Source: Rhodobacter sp.
GTDB lineage: Bacteria > Pseudomonadota > Alphaproteobacteria > Rhodobacterales > Rhodobacteraceae
Length of the DNA stretch: 64,000 bases
Direction: 5' to 3'
Assembly: GCA_020250445.1 (NCBI GenBank)
Contig: JADCEF010000008.1
Span: 36,697-100,696 of the forward strand
In this document: positions 10,016-18,307 of the stretch, in pieces
How positions within the stretch are numbered: the first letter of the stretch is position 1
Layout of the letters: every line of letters begins with the position of its first letter
The notes under the pieces: model-generated
The model's database searches: none
What the model saw: the letters and a program-made list of their open reading frames with translations, nothing else
What the model was told of the DNA's origin: nothing
Translations under genes and position numbers: made by a program

Positions 10016-10951
10016 ATGATGCCCGCCGCCCCCTTCTTTGCCGATCTTGCCGATGGCCCGGACGGGGGGCATGCGCTTTGGCTGACGGCCGGGGACGGGG
10101 TGCGCCTGCGGGTCGCGGTCTGGCCGCAGGGCAGCAAGGGCACGGTGCTGATCCTGACCGGCCGCACGGAAAGCGTCGAAAAATACGGTCGTACCGCTGC
10201 CGAACTGGCGCGGCGCGGTTACGCCAGCCTGGCGATTGACTGGCGTGGCCAGGGCCTTTCAGACCGGCTGACTGCAATGCCGATGGCGGGGCATGTCGCC
10301 CGGTTCAGCGACTATCAGCGCGATCTTGGCGCTGTCAGGGTGGCGCTGGATACCCTGCATCTGCCGCAGCCGCTGTTTCTGCTGGCCCATTCGATGGGTG
10401 GCACGATTGCCCTGCGCGCCCTGATCGACGGCTTCCCGGTGCAGGCCGCCGCCTTTACCGGGCCGATGTGGGGCATCCACATCGCGCCCACGCTGCGCCC
10501 GCTGGCCTGGGCAATTGCCACTGGCGCACGCGCCGCCGGGCGCGGCCTGTCGCTTATGCCGGGGACCGGCCCGGACTGCCATCTGGTGGTGACACCCTTC
10601 GACGGCAATCTGCTGACGACGGACGCCGAAATGTACGGCTGGATGAAAAGCCATGTCCTGCGTCACCCGGAACTGGGTCTGGGCGGCCCCACCCTTCACT
10701 GGCTGCACGAGGCGCTGCTGGAGTGCCGCCGGTTGCGGGCGGCCCCGTCGCCTGCCGTGCCCGCCGTGGTGTTCCTGGGGTCAGAAGAAAGGATCGTCAC
10801 CGTGAAAGAAATCTGCCGCCGCATGGGCCGCTGGCCCGGCGGCACGCTGGAGCTTGTGCCAAAGGCAGCGCATGAGGTGCTGATGGAGACGCCCGCGATC
10901 CGCGCCCGCGCCTTTGACCGGATTGCAGCCCTGTTTGACGCGCAGCGCTGA
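10016..10951 (+). CDS. alpha/beta hydrolase (lysophospholipase-like)
   Basis: GRTESVEKYGRTAAELARRGYASLAIDWRGQGLS, LLAHSMGGTIALRA. Confidence 0.92.
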   Translation: MMPAAPFFADLADGPDGGHALWLTAGDGVRLRVAVWPQGSKGTVLILTGRTESVEKYGRTAAELARRGYASLAIDWRGQGLSDRLTAMPMAGHVARFSDYQRDLGAVRVALDTLHLPQPLFLLAHSMGGTIALRALIDGFPVQAAAFTGPMWGIHIAPTLRPLAWAIATGARAAGRGLSLMPGTGPDCHLVVTPFDGNLLTTDAEMYGWMKSHVLRHPELGLGGPTLHWLHEALLECRRLRAAPSPAVPAVVFLGSEERIVTVKEICRRMGRWPGGTLELVPKAAHEVLMETPAIRARAFDRIAALFDAQR

Positions 10952-11325
10952 CAGCGCGCCGAAAGCGCATGGCCCTTTCCCGCGGGACAGGAAGATCTTC
11001 CCGATCCTTGAAAAATGGAGGGGTGCCGTTCCGGGCGGACCCCGAAACGCACTGCATTTCCCCGCCCGGTCAGGGACCCCGGCGTGTTCATCACCGTCGC
11101 GCCTGCGGCCCGCGCGGGCGGCAATCGGAATATCGGCCACCCCGGTTCCATGCCCGGAGATTGCCGTGAGACCGGCAAGCGCCTGTGGCGGGACCGCCCG
11201 CCTGCGCACCGGCCGCGCCTGTGCCGGGACAGGCGCGGCCCCCAGGCCTTCGATGGTGCGGCCTGCATCGCGCGGCAGGGCAAGCGCATTATCATGCACC
11301 GGCCCTGTCACGATCGCCTGCGGCA

Positions 11326-12051
11326 TCAGAGGGGAATCCGCGTGAACCCGTCGCGCAGGGCCGTTGACCAGGCCTCGCTCATCGCCTTGAACTGCGGATC
11401 GCCCGCTTCGATCCGGCAGCGCATGGCGACACGGCACTGATCCTTTTCCACCGTCAGCAGGTCCAGAGGCATGCCGACGGACAGGTTGGAGCGCAGCGTC
11501 GAATCCATCGACAGAAGCACGGCCTTCTGCGCGTCCGCCAGACTGGTCGAAGGCTTGACGACGCGGTCGAGAATGGGCTTGCCGTACTTGTGTTCGCCGA
11601 TCTGAAGGAAGGGGGTGTCTTCGGTGGCTTCGATGAAGTTGCCTTCGGGATAGATCAGGAACATGCGCATCGCCCCGTTGCGCCGCTGGCCGGCCACGAT
11701 CATCGTGGCCAGGGCACCCTGGTTCATCGGTGCCAGCTTTTCTTCGATGTCGCGGCGCACCGCCGACAGGGTGTTGCCCACCGTTTCGGCCACCTTCAGC
11801 ATCGTCGGGGCCTTCATGACAGAAGTGGCTTCGGTCGCATCCGGGTCTTCGATGGCCTCGCGCAGCCGTGCCAGGGTGGTCTGCGTCACCGAAAGGCTTC
11901 CTGCGGTCAGGATGACGATCACCCTTTCGCCCGGATCCTCAAAGACGAACATCTTGCGGTAGGTCGCGATATTGTCGAGCCCCGCATTCGTGCGCGTGTC
12001 CGACAGCAGGACCATCCCCTGGTTCAGCAGCAGTCCGACGCAATAGGTCAC
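11326..12051 (-). CDS. Anbu-type proteasome-like peptidase (bacterial proteasome homologue)
   Basis: MTYCVGLLLNQGMVLLSDTRTNAGLDNIATYRKMFVFE: Ntn-hydrolase proteasome-type start; encoded next to transglutaminase, alpha-E and ATP-grasp genes. Confidence 0.9.
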   Translation of the reverse strand: MTYCVGLLLNQGMVLLSDTRTNAGLDNIATYRKMFVFEDPGERVIVILTAGSLSVTQTTLARLREAIEDPDATEATSVMKAPTMLKVAETVGNTLSAVRRDIEEKLAPMNQGALATMIVAGQRRNGAMRMFLIYPEGNFIEATEDTPFLQIGEHKYGKPILDRVVKPSTSLADAQKAVLLSMDSTLRSNLSVGMPLDLLTVEKDQCRVAMRCRIEAGDPQFKAMSEAWSTALRDGFTRIPL

Positions 12052-12080
12052 GGTTCCATCCCCTGGCTTTGGGGCAAACC

Positions 12081-12890
12081 CTATTGCTGCACGGCCTGGA
12101 CCGCAACGGCAACGTCCAGAACTTCGGCGGCCGGACCGCGGGCGGTTCCCCGGATCGGCGCCGCGTCCTGTGCATCAAGGCCGGACCCCAGCCGGATATA
12201 GCGGTCATCCGGGCAGCAGGTATTGGCCGGATCAAACCCGATCCAGCCCAGCCCCTGCACCCAGATTTCGGCCCAGGCATGGGCTGCCTCGCCCAGGCTG
12301 CCGTCGCCGCCCGACATCAGGTAGCCCGACACATAGCGTGCGGGCAGGGCGGCGTGGCGCGCTACGGCGATCAGGGCATGGGCATGGTCCTGGCAGACGC
12401 CTTCGCCCAGCGCCAGCGCTTCGGCCGCCGTCGTATGGGCCCGGGTCGCCCCGGGTTTGTAGGCAATGGCCCCGGCCACGGCGGTCGAAAGGCGGTGTGC
12501 GGCATCCAGCGGGTCTGACGCGCCGTCGGTGCTGCGGGCCAGTTCGGCCAGGGCCGCATCAACGCGGGTCGGCGCAGTATCGTTGAGATAGGCCTCACGC
12601 GGGATGGCTTCCCTGTGGCCCCTGAGCAGGCCGGCCAGATCCTGCGTCCTGACCGTGCCGCGGACGGTGACGGTGATCCCGCTCACCGGCCCCGGCACCG
12701 ACCAGCCTTGCACCCAGTCGCCCGCCCCGTCGCGAAAGCCGCCCCCCTTCAGCCCGTCACTGACACTGACCGACCAATCAAGCGCCGTCTGTCCGTCAAA
12801 GACCGACGGCGTCAGGCGGTGGCTTTGCACCACGCCCCGCACCGGCTGGGCATAGCGGTAGCTTGTCACATGATCGACCGTCAGGATCAT
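12081..12890 (-). CDS. transglutaminase-like cysteine peptidase family protein
   Basis: Bact_transglu_N-like N-terminus MILTVDHVTSYRYAQPVRGVVQSHRLTP; GEGVCQDHAHALIAVARHAALPARYVSGYL; HAWAEIWVQGLGWIGFDPAN catalytic C/H/D context. Confidence 0.93.
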   Translation of the reverse strand: MILTVDHVTSYRYAQPVRGVVQSHRLTPSVFDGQTALDWSVSVSDGLKGGGFRDGAGDWVQGWSVPGPVSGITVTVRGTVRTQDLAGLLRGHREAIPREAYLNDTAPTRVDAALAELARSTDGASDPLDAAHRLSTAVAGAIAYKPGATRAHTTAAEALALGEGVCQDHAHALIAVARHAALPARYVSGYLMSGGDGSLGEAAHAWAEIWVQGLGWIGFDPANTCCPDDRYIRLGSGLDAQDAAPIRGTARGPAAEVLDVAVAVQAVQQ

Positions 12891-13840
12891 CGCACGTCCC
12901 CGCTGAGATAGCCGTCATGCACCAGGGCCGCGACTGCGGCGATTTCGCCGATGAACCGCGTCAGAAACTCGTGCATGCCTTCGTCAAAGACGCCGTCAAC
13001 GGTGCCGTCCGTCAGTTCTGCCAGAACCGCACGGGCCTTGGTCTGCGCCCTTGTGCTGCGCCCATAGCCGCGTGCCAGCCGGTCAAGATGGGTGTTCAGC
13101 CCGTCAACACAGGCAATCAGCGACCGGGGGCATTGCGGATTGAGGATCAGGAAATGGGCGATCTTGCGCGCCGTCACCTCGCCGCCATAGGCCCAATGAA
13201 AGGCGCGGTGCGCCGACATGGCGCGCAACAGCGTTGTCCACTGGTAACTGTCCAGCCCCGATCCGACATAGTCGACGCCCGGCAGCAGGACATAGTATTT
13301 CACATCCATCAGCCGCGCCGTGTTGTCGGCCCGTTCCAGGCAATAGCCCAGATTCAGGAAATCCCAGCCGTCGTTGCGCAGAAGCGTGGCGTCGATCGCC
13401 CCGCGCAGCATCGCGGTATGGCGCATGGTCCAGTCGGTCAGCTGCGTCAGCTCCAGCTCGCTGCGCGGGCGGCGTTCAAGGCTGCGCAATTCCTGAAAGG
13501 CGGTGTTGATGGCATCCCAGACCTGCGTTGTCAGGGCGGTGCGCACGATCCGCGCGTTTTCCCGGGCGCGCAACAGGCAGGAGGCGACCGAAGACGGGTT
13601 GTCGCGGTCGAAGAACAGGTAGCTTTCGATGTTGCGCTGCACCGGATCGCCGTATTTGCGCGCAAACCCGCTGGCGGTGCCGCTGGCCTGCAGCAGGGAC
13701 TCCCATTCGCTGCGGTATCCGGTGCCCGAAGACGGCAGCAGCGCGATGCGCGATCCCACTTCCAGCAGGCGCGCCATGGTTTCGGCGCGTTCGGCATAGC
13801 GGGCGATCCAGTACAGATTGTCGGCGGTCCTGCTCAGCAT
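12887..13840 (-). CDS. alpha-E domain (DUF403) protein
   Basis: MLSRTADNLYWIARYAERAETMARLLEVGSR; ATGA-type 4-bp overlap with the next gene. Confidence 0.93.
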   Translation of the reverse strand: MLSRTADNLYWIARYAERAETMARLLEVGSRIALLPSSGTGYRSEWESLLQASGTASGFARKYGDPVQRNIESYLFFDRDNPSSVASCLLRARENARIVRTALTTQVWDAINTAFQELRSLERRPRSELELTQLTDWTMRHTAMLRGAIDATLLRNDGWDFLNLGYCLERADNTARLMDVKYYVLLPGVDYVGSGLDSYQWTTLLRAMSAHRAFHWAYGGEVTARKIAHFLILNPQCPRSLIACVDGLNTHLDRLARGYGRSTRAQTKARAVLAELTDGTVDGVFDEGMHEFLTRFIGEIAAVAALVHDGYLSGDVR

Positions 13841-13844
13841 GGCG

Positions 13845-15236
13845 TCACTCTGCCAGCACCCAGGTGTCCTTGACCCCGCCGCCCTGCGACGAGTTCACCA
13901 CCAGGCTGCCATCCTTCAGTGCCACGCGCGTCAGCCCGCCCGGCACCAGTTCGATCCGTTCGCCCACCAGACAATAGGGGCGCAGGTCGACATGGCGCGG
14001 CGCCACGCCGTCTTCGACAAAGGTCGGCACGGTGGACAGGGCCAGCGTGGGCTGGGCGATGTAGTTGCCGGGGTCGGCCCTGATGCGCGCGGCAAAGCCC
14101 GCAATCTGTTCGGCGGTGGACCCGGGGCCAATGAGCATGCCGTAACCGCCCGAGCCATGCACCTCTTTCACCACCAGTTCACCCAGGTTTTCCAGCACAT
14201 AGGCGCAGTCATCCGCCTTGCCGCATTGCCAGGTCGGCACATTCTGCAGGATCGGCTCTTCGCCCAGGTAGAAGCGGATCATGTCGGGGACATGGGTGTA
14301 AACCGCCTTGTCATCCGCCACGCCGGCCCCCGGTGCCGAACAGATGCTGACCCCGCCCGAACGGTAGACATCCATCAGCCCCGGAATGCCAAGCATGGAA
14401 TCGGGGCGGAAACACAGCGGGTCGATGAAGGCATCGTCGATCCGCCGGTAGATCACATCGACCCTGCGCGGACCTTCGGTGGTGCGCATCCAGACGAATT
14501 CACCTTCGACAAACAGGTCCTGCCCTTCGACCAGTTCCACGCCCATAAGATCGGCCAGAAAGGAATGCTCGTAATAGGCGCTGTTGAAATGGCCCGGCGT
14601 CAGGATGACGACCGTCGGCTCGGTGTCGCATTTCACCGGTGCCACGCTGGCCAGGGTGCGGCGCAGCAGCTGCGGATAGCTGTCCACCGGTTCGATCCGG
14701 TTTTCGCGGAACAGGCCGGGGAACATGCGCATCATGATTTCCCGGTTTTCCAGCATGTAGCTGACCCCGCTGGGCGTGCGGCAGTTGTCTTCCAGCACAA
14801 AGAAGTCATCCGGGCCGGTGCGCACCAGGTCCACGCCCACGATATGGCTGTAGACCCCCTTCGGCGGGACAAAGCCCGCCACGGCCTTTTCATAGGCTTC
14901 GTTCCGGTAGACAAGGTGCGCGGGAATGCGGCCTGCCCGCACAATCTCTCCGCGCCCGTAGACATCGACCAGAAAGGCGTTCAGCGCGCGGGCACGCTGC
15001 TTGATCCCGCGTTCCAGCCGGGCCCATTCGGCCCCGGTGAAGACACGGGGGAACATGTCGAAGGGGATCAGCCGGTCCGGATCGCCGCCCTCGCCGTAAA
15101 CGGCAAAGGTGATGCCGATGCGCCGGAACAGCGCTTCGGCCTCGGCCTGCTTCATCTGCCGCAATTCGGCCGGCATCGCCTTTGTCCAGTCTTCCAGCCG
15201 GGCATAGGGGGGGCGCACGGTGCCGTTGTGATACAT
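13845..15236 (-). CDS. circularly permuted ATP-grasp protein
   Basis: Start trimmed to MYHNGTVRPPYARLEDWTKAMPAELRQMKQAEAEALFRRIGITFAVYGEGGDPDRLIPFDMFPRVF; VLTPGHFNSAYYEHSFLADLMGVELVEGQDL; LVVKEVHGSGGYGMLIGP. Confidence 0.93.
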   Translation of the reverse strand: MYHNGTVRPPYARLEDWTKAMPAELRQMKQAEAEALFRRIGITFAVYGEGGDPDRLIPFDMFPRVFTGAEWARLERGIKQRARALNAFLVDVYGRGEIVRAGRIPAHLVYRNEAYEKAVAGFVPPKGVYSHIVGVDLVRTGPDDFFVLEDNCRTPSGVSYMLENREIMMRMFPGLFRENRIEPVDSYPQLLRRTLASVAPVKCDTEPTVVILTPGHFNSAYYEHSFLADLMGVELVEGQDLFVEGEFVWMRTTEGPRRVDVIYRRIDDAFIDPLCFRPDSMLGIPGLMDVYRSGGVSICSAPGAGVADDKAVYTHVPDMIRFYLGEEPILQNVPTWQCGKADDCAYVLENLGELVVKEVHGSGGYGMLIGPGSTAEQIAGFAARIRADPGNYIAQPTLALSTVPTFVEDGVAPRHVDLRPYCLVGERIELVPGGLTRVALKDGSLVVNSSQGGGVKDTWVLAE

Positions 15237-15419
15237 CTCGTTGAAACTGCTGATCACAACAAGGGGCTCCCCGTCACGCGGCCTGAGGGCACTTAAACAG
15301 CGGGCTTCACCCGGGGGAAGCCCTGCCGTCTGTTTCCGGGCAGGGACGATGGGCCTGTGCCCGATATTTGGGCGCATCGGTCCCGTGACCTTGGCCCGCC
15401 GGCGCGCTAGCTTGGCTGC

Positions 15420-16457
15420 ATGGCGCGTGCACCCGTCCTGACCTTTACCGACCGGGGCATCTTCTGCCCCGCCGGCGGTTTCCACATTGATCCCTGGCGC
15501 CCGGTGGACCGCGCCCTGATCACACACGGGCATTCCGACCATGCCCGCCCCGGACATGGCCGCTATCTGTGCACCCGCCAGGCCGCGCCGGTGATCCGCC
15601 ACCGCCTTGGGCCGGTCCGGCTGGAGACGATCGCCTATGGCGAGACCCGCCGGATCGGCGGGGTCACCGTTTCGTTCCATCCGGCGGGGCATGTTCCGGG
15701 GTCGGCACAGATCCGGGTGGAACAGGACGGCGAGGTCTGGGTGGCCTCGGGGGATTACAAGGTCTGCGCCGACGGGCTTTGCGAACCCTTTGAGCCGGTG
15801 GCCTGCCACACGTTCATCAGCGAATGCACCTTTGGCCTGCCGGTATTCCGCTGGGAACCGCAGGAGGAGGTCCTGGCGCGGATCAACCGCTGGTGGGCCG
15901 CCAACGCCGCCGAAGGGCGCATCTCGATCCTGGGTGCCTATGCCCTGGGCAAGGCGCAGCGCATCCTGTCGGGTCTGGACACCGGGATCGGCCCGATCCT
16001 GACCCATGGGGCAGTCGAAACCACGACCGAAATCCTGCGGAGCCAGGGCTACGTCTTGCCCGCAACCGTCGCCGTGACAGCCGGGGTCAGCGCAAAGTCA
16101 CATCCGCGCGCCATCGTGATCGCCCCGCCTTCGGCACAGGCCACGCCCTGGGCGGCCCGGTTCGGCCCCACCGCCGCTGCCGCCTTCGCCTCGGGCTGGA
16201 TGCGCCTGCGCGGGGTGCGCCGCAGGCGGGGGGCCGAAACCGGGTTCGTGCTGTCGGATCATGCCGACTGGCCCGGGCTGAACGCCGCGATCCGTGAAAC
16301 AGGGGCCGAGCGGGTCTTTGTCACCCATGGCTACACTGCCGTCTTCCGCCGCTGGCTGGAAAGCCAGGGCTATGACGCGGGCATCGTGCAGACCGAATAC
16401 CAAGGTGACGGCATTGACAGCGCACAGCCCGAAACCGAAGGGGATGCGCCCGAATGA
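15420..16457 (+). CDS. ligase-associated DNA exonuclease (metallo-beta-lactamase/beta-CASP fold)
   Basis: FCPAGGFHIDPWRPVDRALITHGHSDHARPGHGRYLCT; followed by DNA ligase gene. Confidence 0.92.
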   Translation: MARAPVLTFTDRGIFCPAGGFHIDPWRPVDRALITHGHSDHARPGHGRYLCTRQAAPVIRHRLGPVRLETIAYGETRRIGGVTVSFHPAGHVPGSAQIRVEQDGEVWVASGDYKVCADGLCEPFEPVACHTFISECTFGLPVFRWEPQEEVLARINRWWAANAAEGRISILGAYALGKAQRILSGLDTGIGPILTHGAVETTTEILRSQGYVLPATVAVTAGVSAKSHPRAIVIAPPSAQATPWAARFGPTAAAAFASGWMRLRGVRRRRGAETGFVLSDHADWPGLNAAIRETGAERVFVTHGYTAVFRRWLESQGYDAGIVQTEYQGDGIDSAQPETEGDAPE

Positions 16458-16600
16458 AACACCCTGACCATGACCTGTTCGGGAATATCCCCGGGGGGGA
16501 CGAGCGGTCGGAATCCCCCACCTGGCGCGTCCGGGCGAAAAGCGCCCGGCCCGTGGCCGGGCCGGGGGGGCAGACAGAACCCCGCCGGGGCCGGTCATGA
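16454..16600 (+). CDS. 48-aa hypothetical small protein, possibly translationally coupled on both sides
   Basis: ATG(16454) overlaps the exonuclease TGA (ATGA) and its TGA(16598-16600) overlaps the ligase ATG (ATGA). Translation MKHPDHDLFGNIPGGDERSESPTWRVRAKSARPVAGPGGQTEPRRGRS. Below the size cutoff of the supplied ORF track. Confidence 0.5.
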   Translation: MKHPDHDLFGNIPGGDERSESPTWRVRAKSARPVAGPGGQTEPRRGRS

Positions 16601-18222
16601 ACCGCTTTGCCCGCCTCTTCGCGGCCCTCGACGGCACCACGAAGACCACGGCCAAGACCGCAGCCCTTGCCGCCTATTTTCGGGACGCCCCGGAAGAGGA
16701 TCGTCTATGGACCATCGCCCTGCTGTCGGGCCGCCGGCCGAAACGCGCCGTTACCGCCACCGAACTGCGGGAATGGGCGGCAGGGGCGGCGGATTTGCCG
16801 CATTGGCTGTTTGAAGAGGCCTATTCGGTGACCGGCGATCTGGCTGAAACCATCGCGCTGGTCCTGCCGCCGCCGACGCGCGACAGCGCCGAGACGCTGG
16901 GCGGCCATATGCGCGCGCTGGTCGCGCTGGTCGGCCGCCCGGCCCCGCAGCGGCAGGCCGCGATCCTTGCGGCCTGGGACAGCCTGGGGCCGGACGAGCG
17001 GTTCCTGTTCAACAAGCTGATCACCGGCGGCTTCCGCATGGGGGTCAGCCAGGGGCTGATGACGCGGGCCCTGGCACAGGCCACGGGCCTGGAAGAGGCC
17101 ACCCTGGCGCATCGCCTGATGGGCGACTGGACACCGGCAGGCACAAGTTACGCCACGCTGATCGGGTCGGACGATCCGGCGGCGGCGGGCAGGCGGCCGT
17201 ATCCCTTTGCGCTGGCATCGCCTTTGGAAGACCCGCCCGAAGCGCTTGGCGACCCGGCAGACTGGCTGGCGGAATGGAAATGGGACGGAATCCGCGGCCA
17301 GCTCATCCATCGCCCCGGTGCCTTTGCCCTGTGGTCGCGCGGCGAGGATCTGATCACGGACCGCTTTCCGGAATTTGCGCTGCTGGCAAATCTTCTGCCG
17401 CCCGGCACGGTGATCGACGGCGAGGTCGTGGCCTGGGGCGGCGACACCCCGCTGCCCTTTGCAGACCTGCAAAAGCGGATCGGACGCAAATCGGTCCCGA
17501 AAAGGCTGCTGGCCGAAGCCCCGGCGCGGCTTTTGGCCTATGATCTGCTGGAAGAAGGCGGGCAGGACCTGCGCAGCGCGCCGCTTGGCCTGCGCCGTGC
17601 CCGGCTGGAACAGCTTGTGGGTGCCTTGCCCGCCGGGGGGCTGCTGGGCCTGTCGCCAGCCCTGCCGGTCACCGGCTGGGCGGCGCTGGCAAGTCTGCGC
17701 GCCATGGCGCGGGGGGCAGCGGCAGAGGGGCTGATGCTCAAGCGGCTGTCCTCGGCCTATCATGTCGGGCGCAAGCGGGGCGACTGGTGGAAATGGAAGC
17801 TCGATCCCTTCACCGTCGATGCCGTGATGATCTATGCCCAGGCCGGACATGGCAGGCGCGCAACGCTTTATACCGATTTCACCTTCGCGGTGCGGGACGG
17901 CGACGATCTGGTCCCCTTTGCCAAGGCCTATTCCGGCCTGACCGATGACGAATTCCGCAGGATCACCGACTGGGTGCGCAGGCACACGCTGGAACGGTTC
18001 GGCCCGGTGCGCCGGGTGGTGCCGGAACTGGTGTTCGAGATCGCCTTTGAAGGCATTCAGGCCAGTCCCCGGCACAGATCCGGCATTGCCTTGCGCTTTC
18101 CGCGCATGCTGCGCTGGCGCCAGGACAAGACAGTGGCCGAGATTGACACGATCCAGACGCTGCGCGTGCTGCTGGCCGGGCAGCGGGGGTTTTGCACCCC
18201 CGCCCCCCCGGAAGAAATCTGA
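16597..18222 (+). CDS. cisplatin-resistance/ligase-associated type ATP-dependent DNA ligase
   Basis: EWKWDGIRGQLIHRPGAFALWSRGEDLITDRFPEF (ligase motif I KWDG), VIDGEVVAW, EGLMLKRLSSAYHVGRKRGDWWKWKLDPFTVDAVMIYAQAGHGRR. Confidence 0.95.
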   Translation: MNRFARLFAALDGTTKTTAKTAALAAYFRDAPEEDRLWTIALLSGRRPKRAVTATELREWAAGAADLPHWLFEEAYSVTGDLAETIALVLPPPTRDSAETLGGHMRALVALVGRPAPQRQAAILAAWDSLGPDERFLFNKLITGGFRMGVSQGLMTRALAQATGLEEATLAHRLMGDWTPAGTSYATLIGSDDPAAAGRRPYPFALASPLEDPPEALGDPADWLAEWKWDGIRGQLIHRPGAFALWSRGEDLITDRFPEFALLANLLPPGTVIDGEVVAWGGDTPLPFADLQKRIGRKSVPKRLLAEAPARLLAYDLLEEGGQDLRSAPLGLRRARLEQLVGALPAGGLLGLSPALPVTGWAALASLRAMARGAAAEGLMLKRLSSAYHVGRKRGDWWKWKLDPFTVDAVMIYAQAGHGRRATLYTDFTFAVRDGDDLVPFAKAYSGLTDDEFRRITDWVRRHTLERFGPVRRVVPELVFEIAFEGIQASPRHRSGIALRFPRMLRWRQDKTVAEIDTIQTLRVLLAGQRGFCTPAPPEEI

Positions 18223-18307
18223 GAACAGGTCATGGAATGGGGCGGGATGGCTTGCGCTTGCCCCTGCCCGAGACCTACATCGGATGCACCACAGCAAGAG
18301 GTTTCCC

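Noticed and set aside
10952-11325. Several overlapping small ORFs between the hydrolase and Anbu genes
   Set aside because: No family resemblance, no consistent RBS, R/P/A-rich in all frames; treated as intergenic.
13818-15296. 492-aa plus-strand ORF opposite the ATP-grasp gene
   Set aside because: Shadow ORF; the minus strand has convincing ATP-grasp family sequence.
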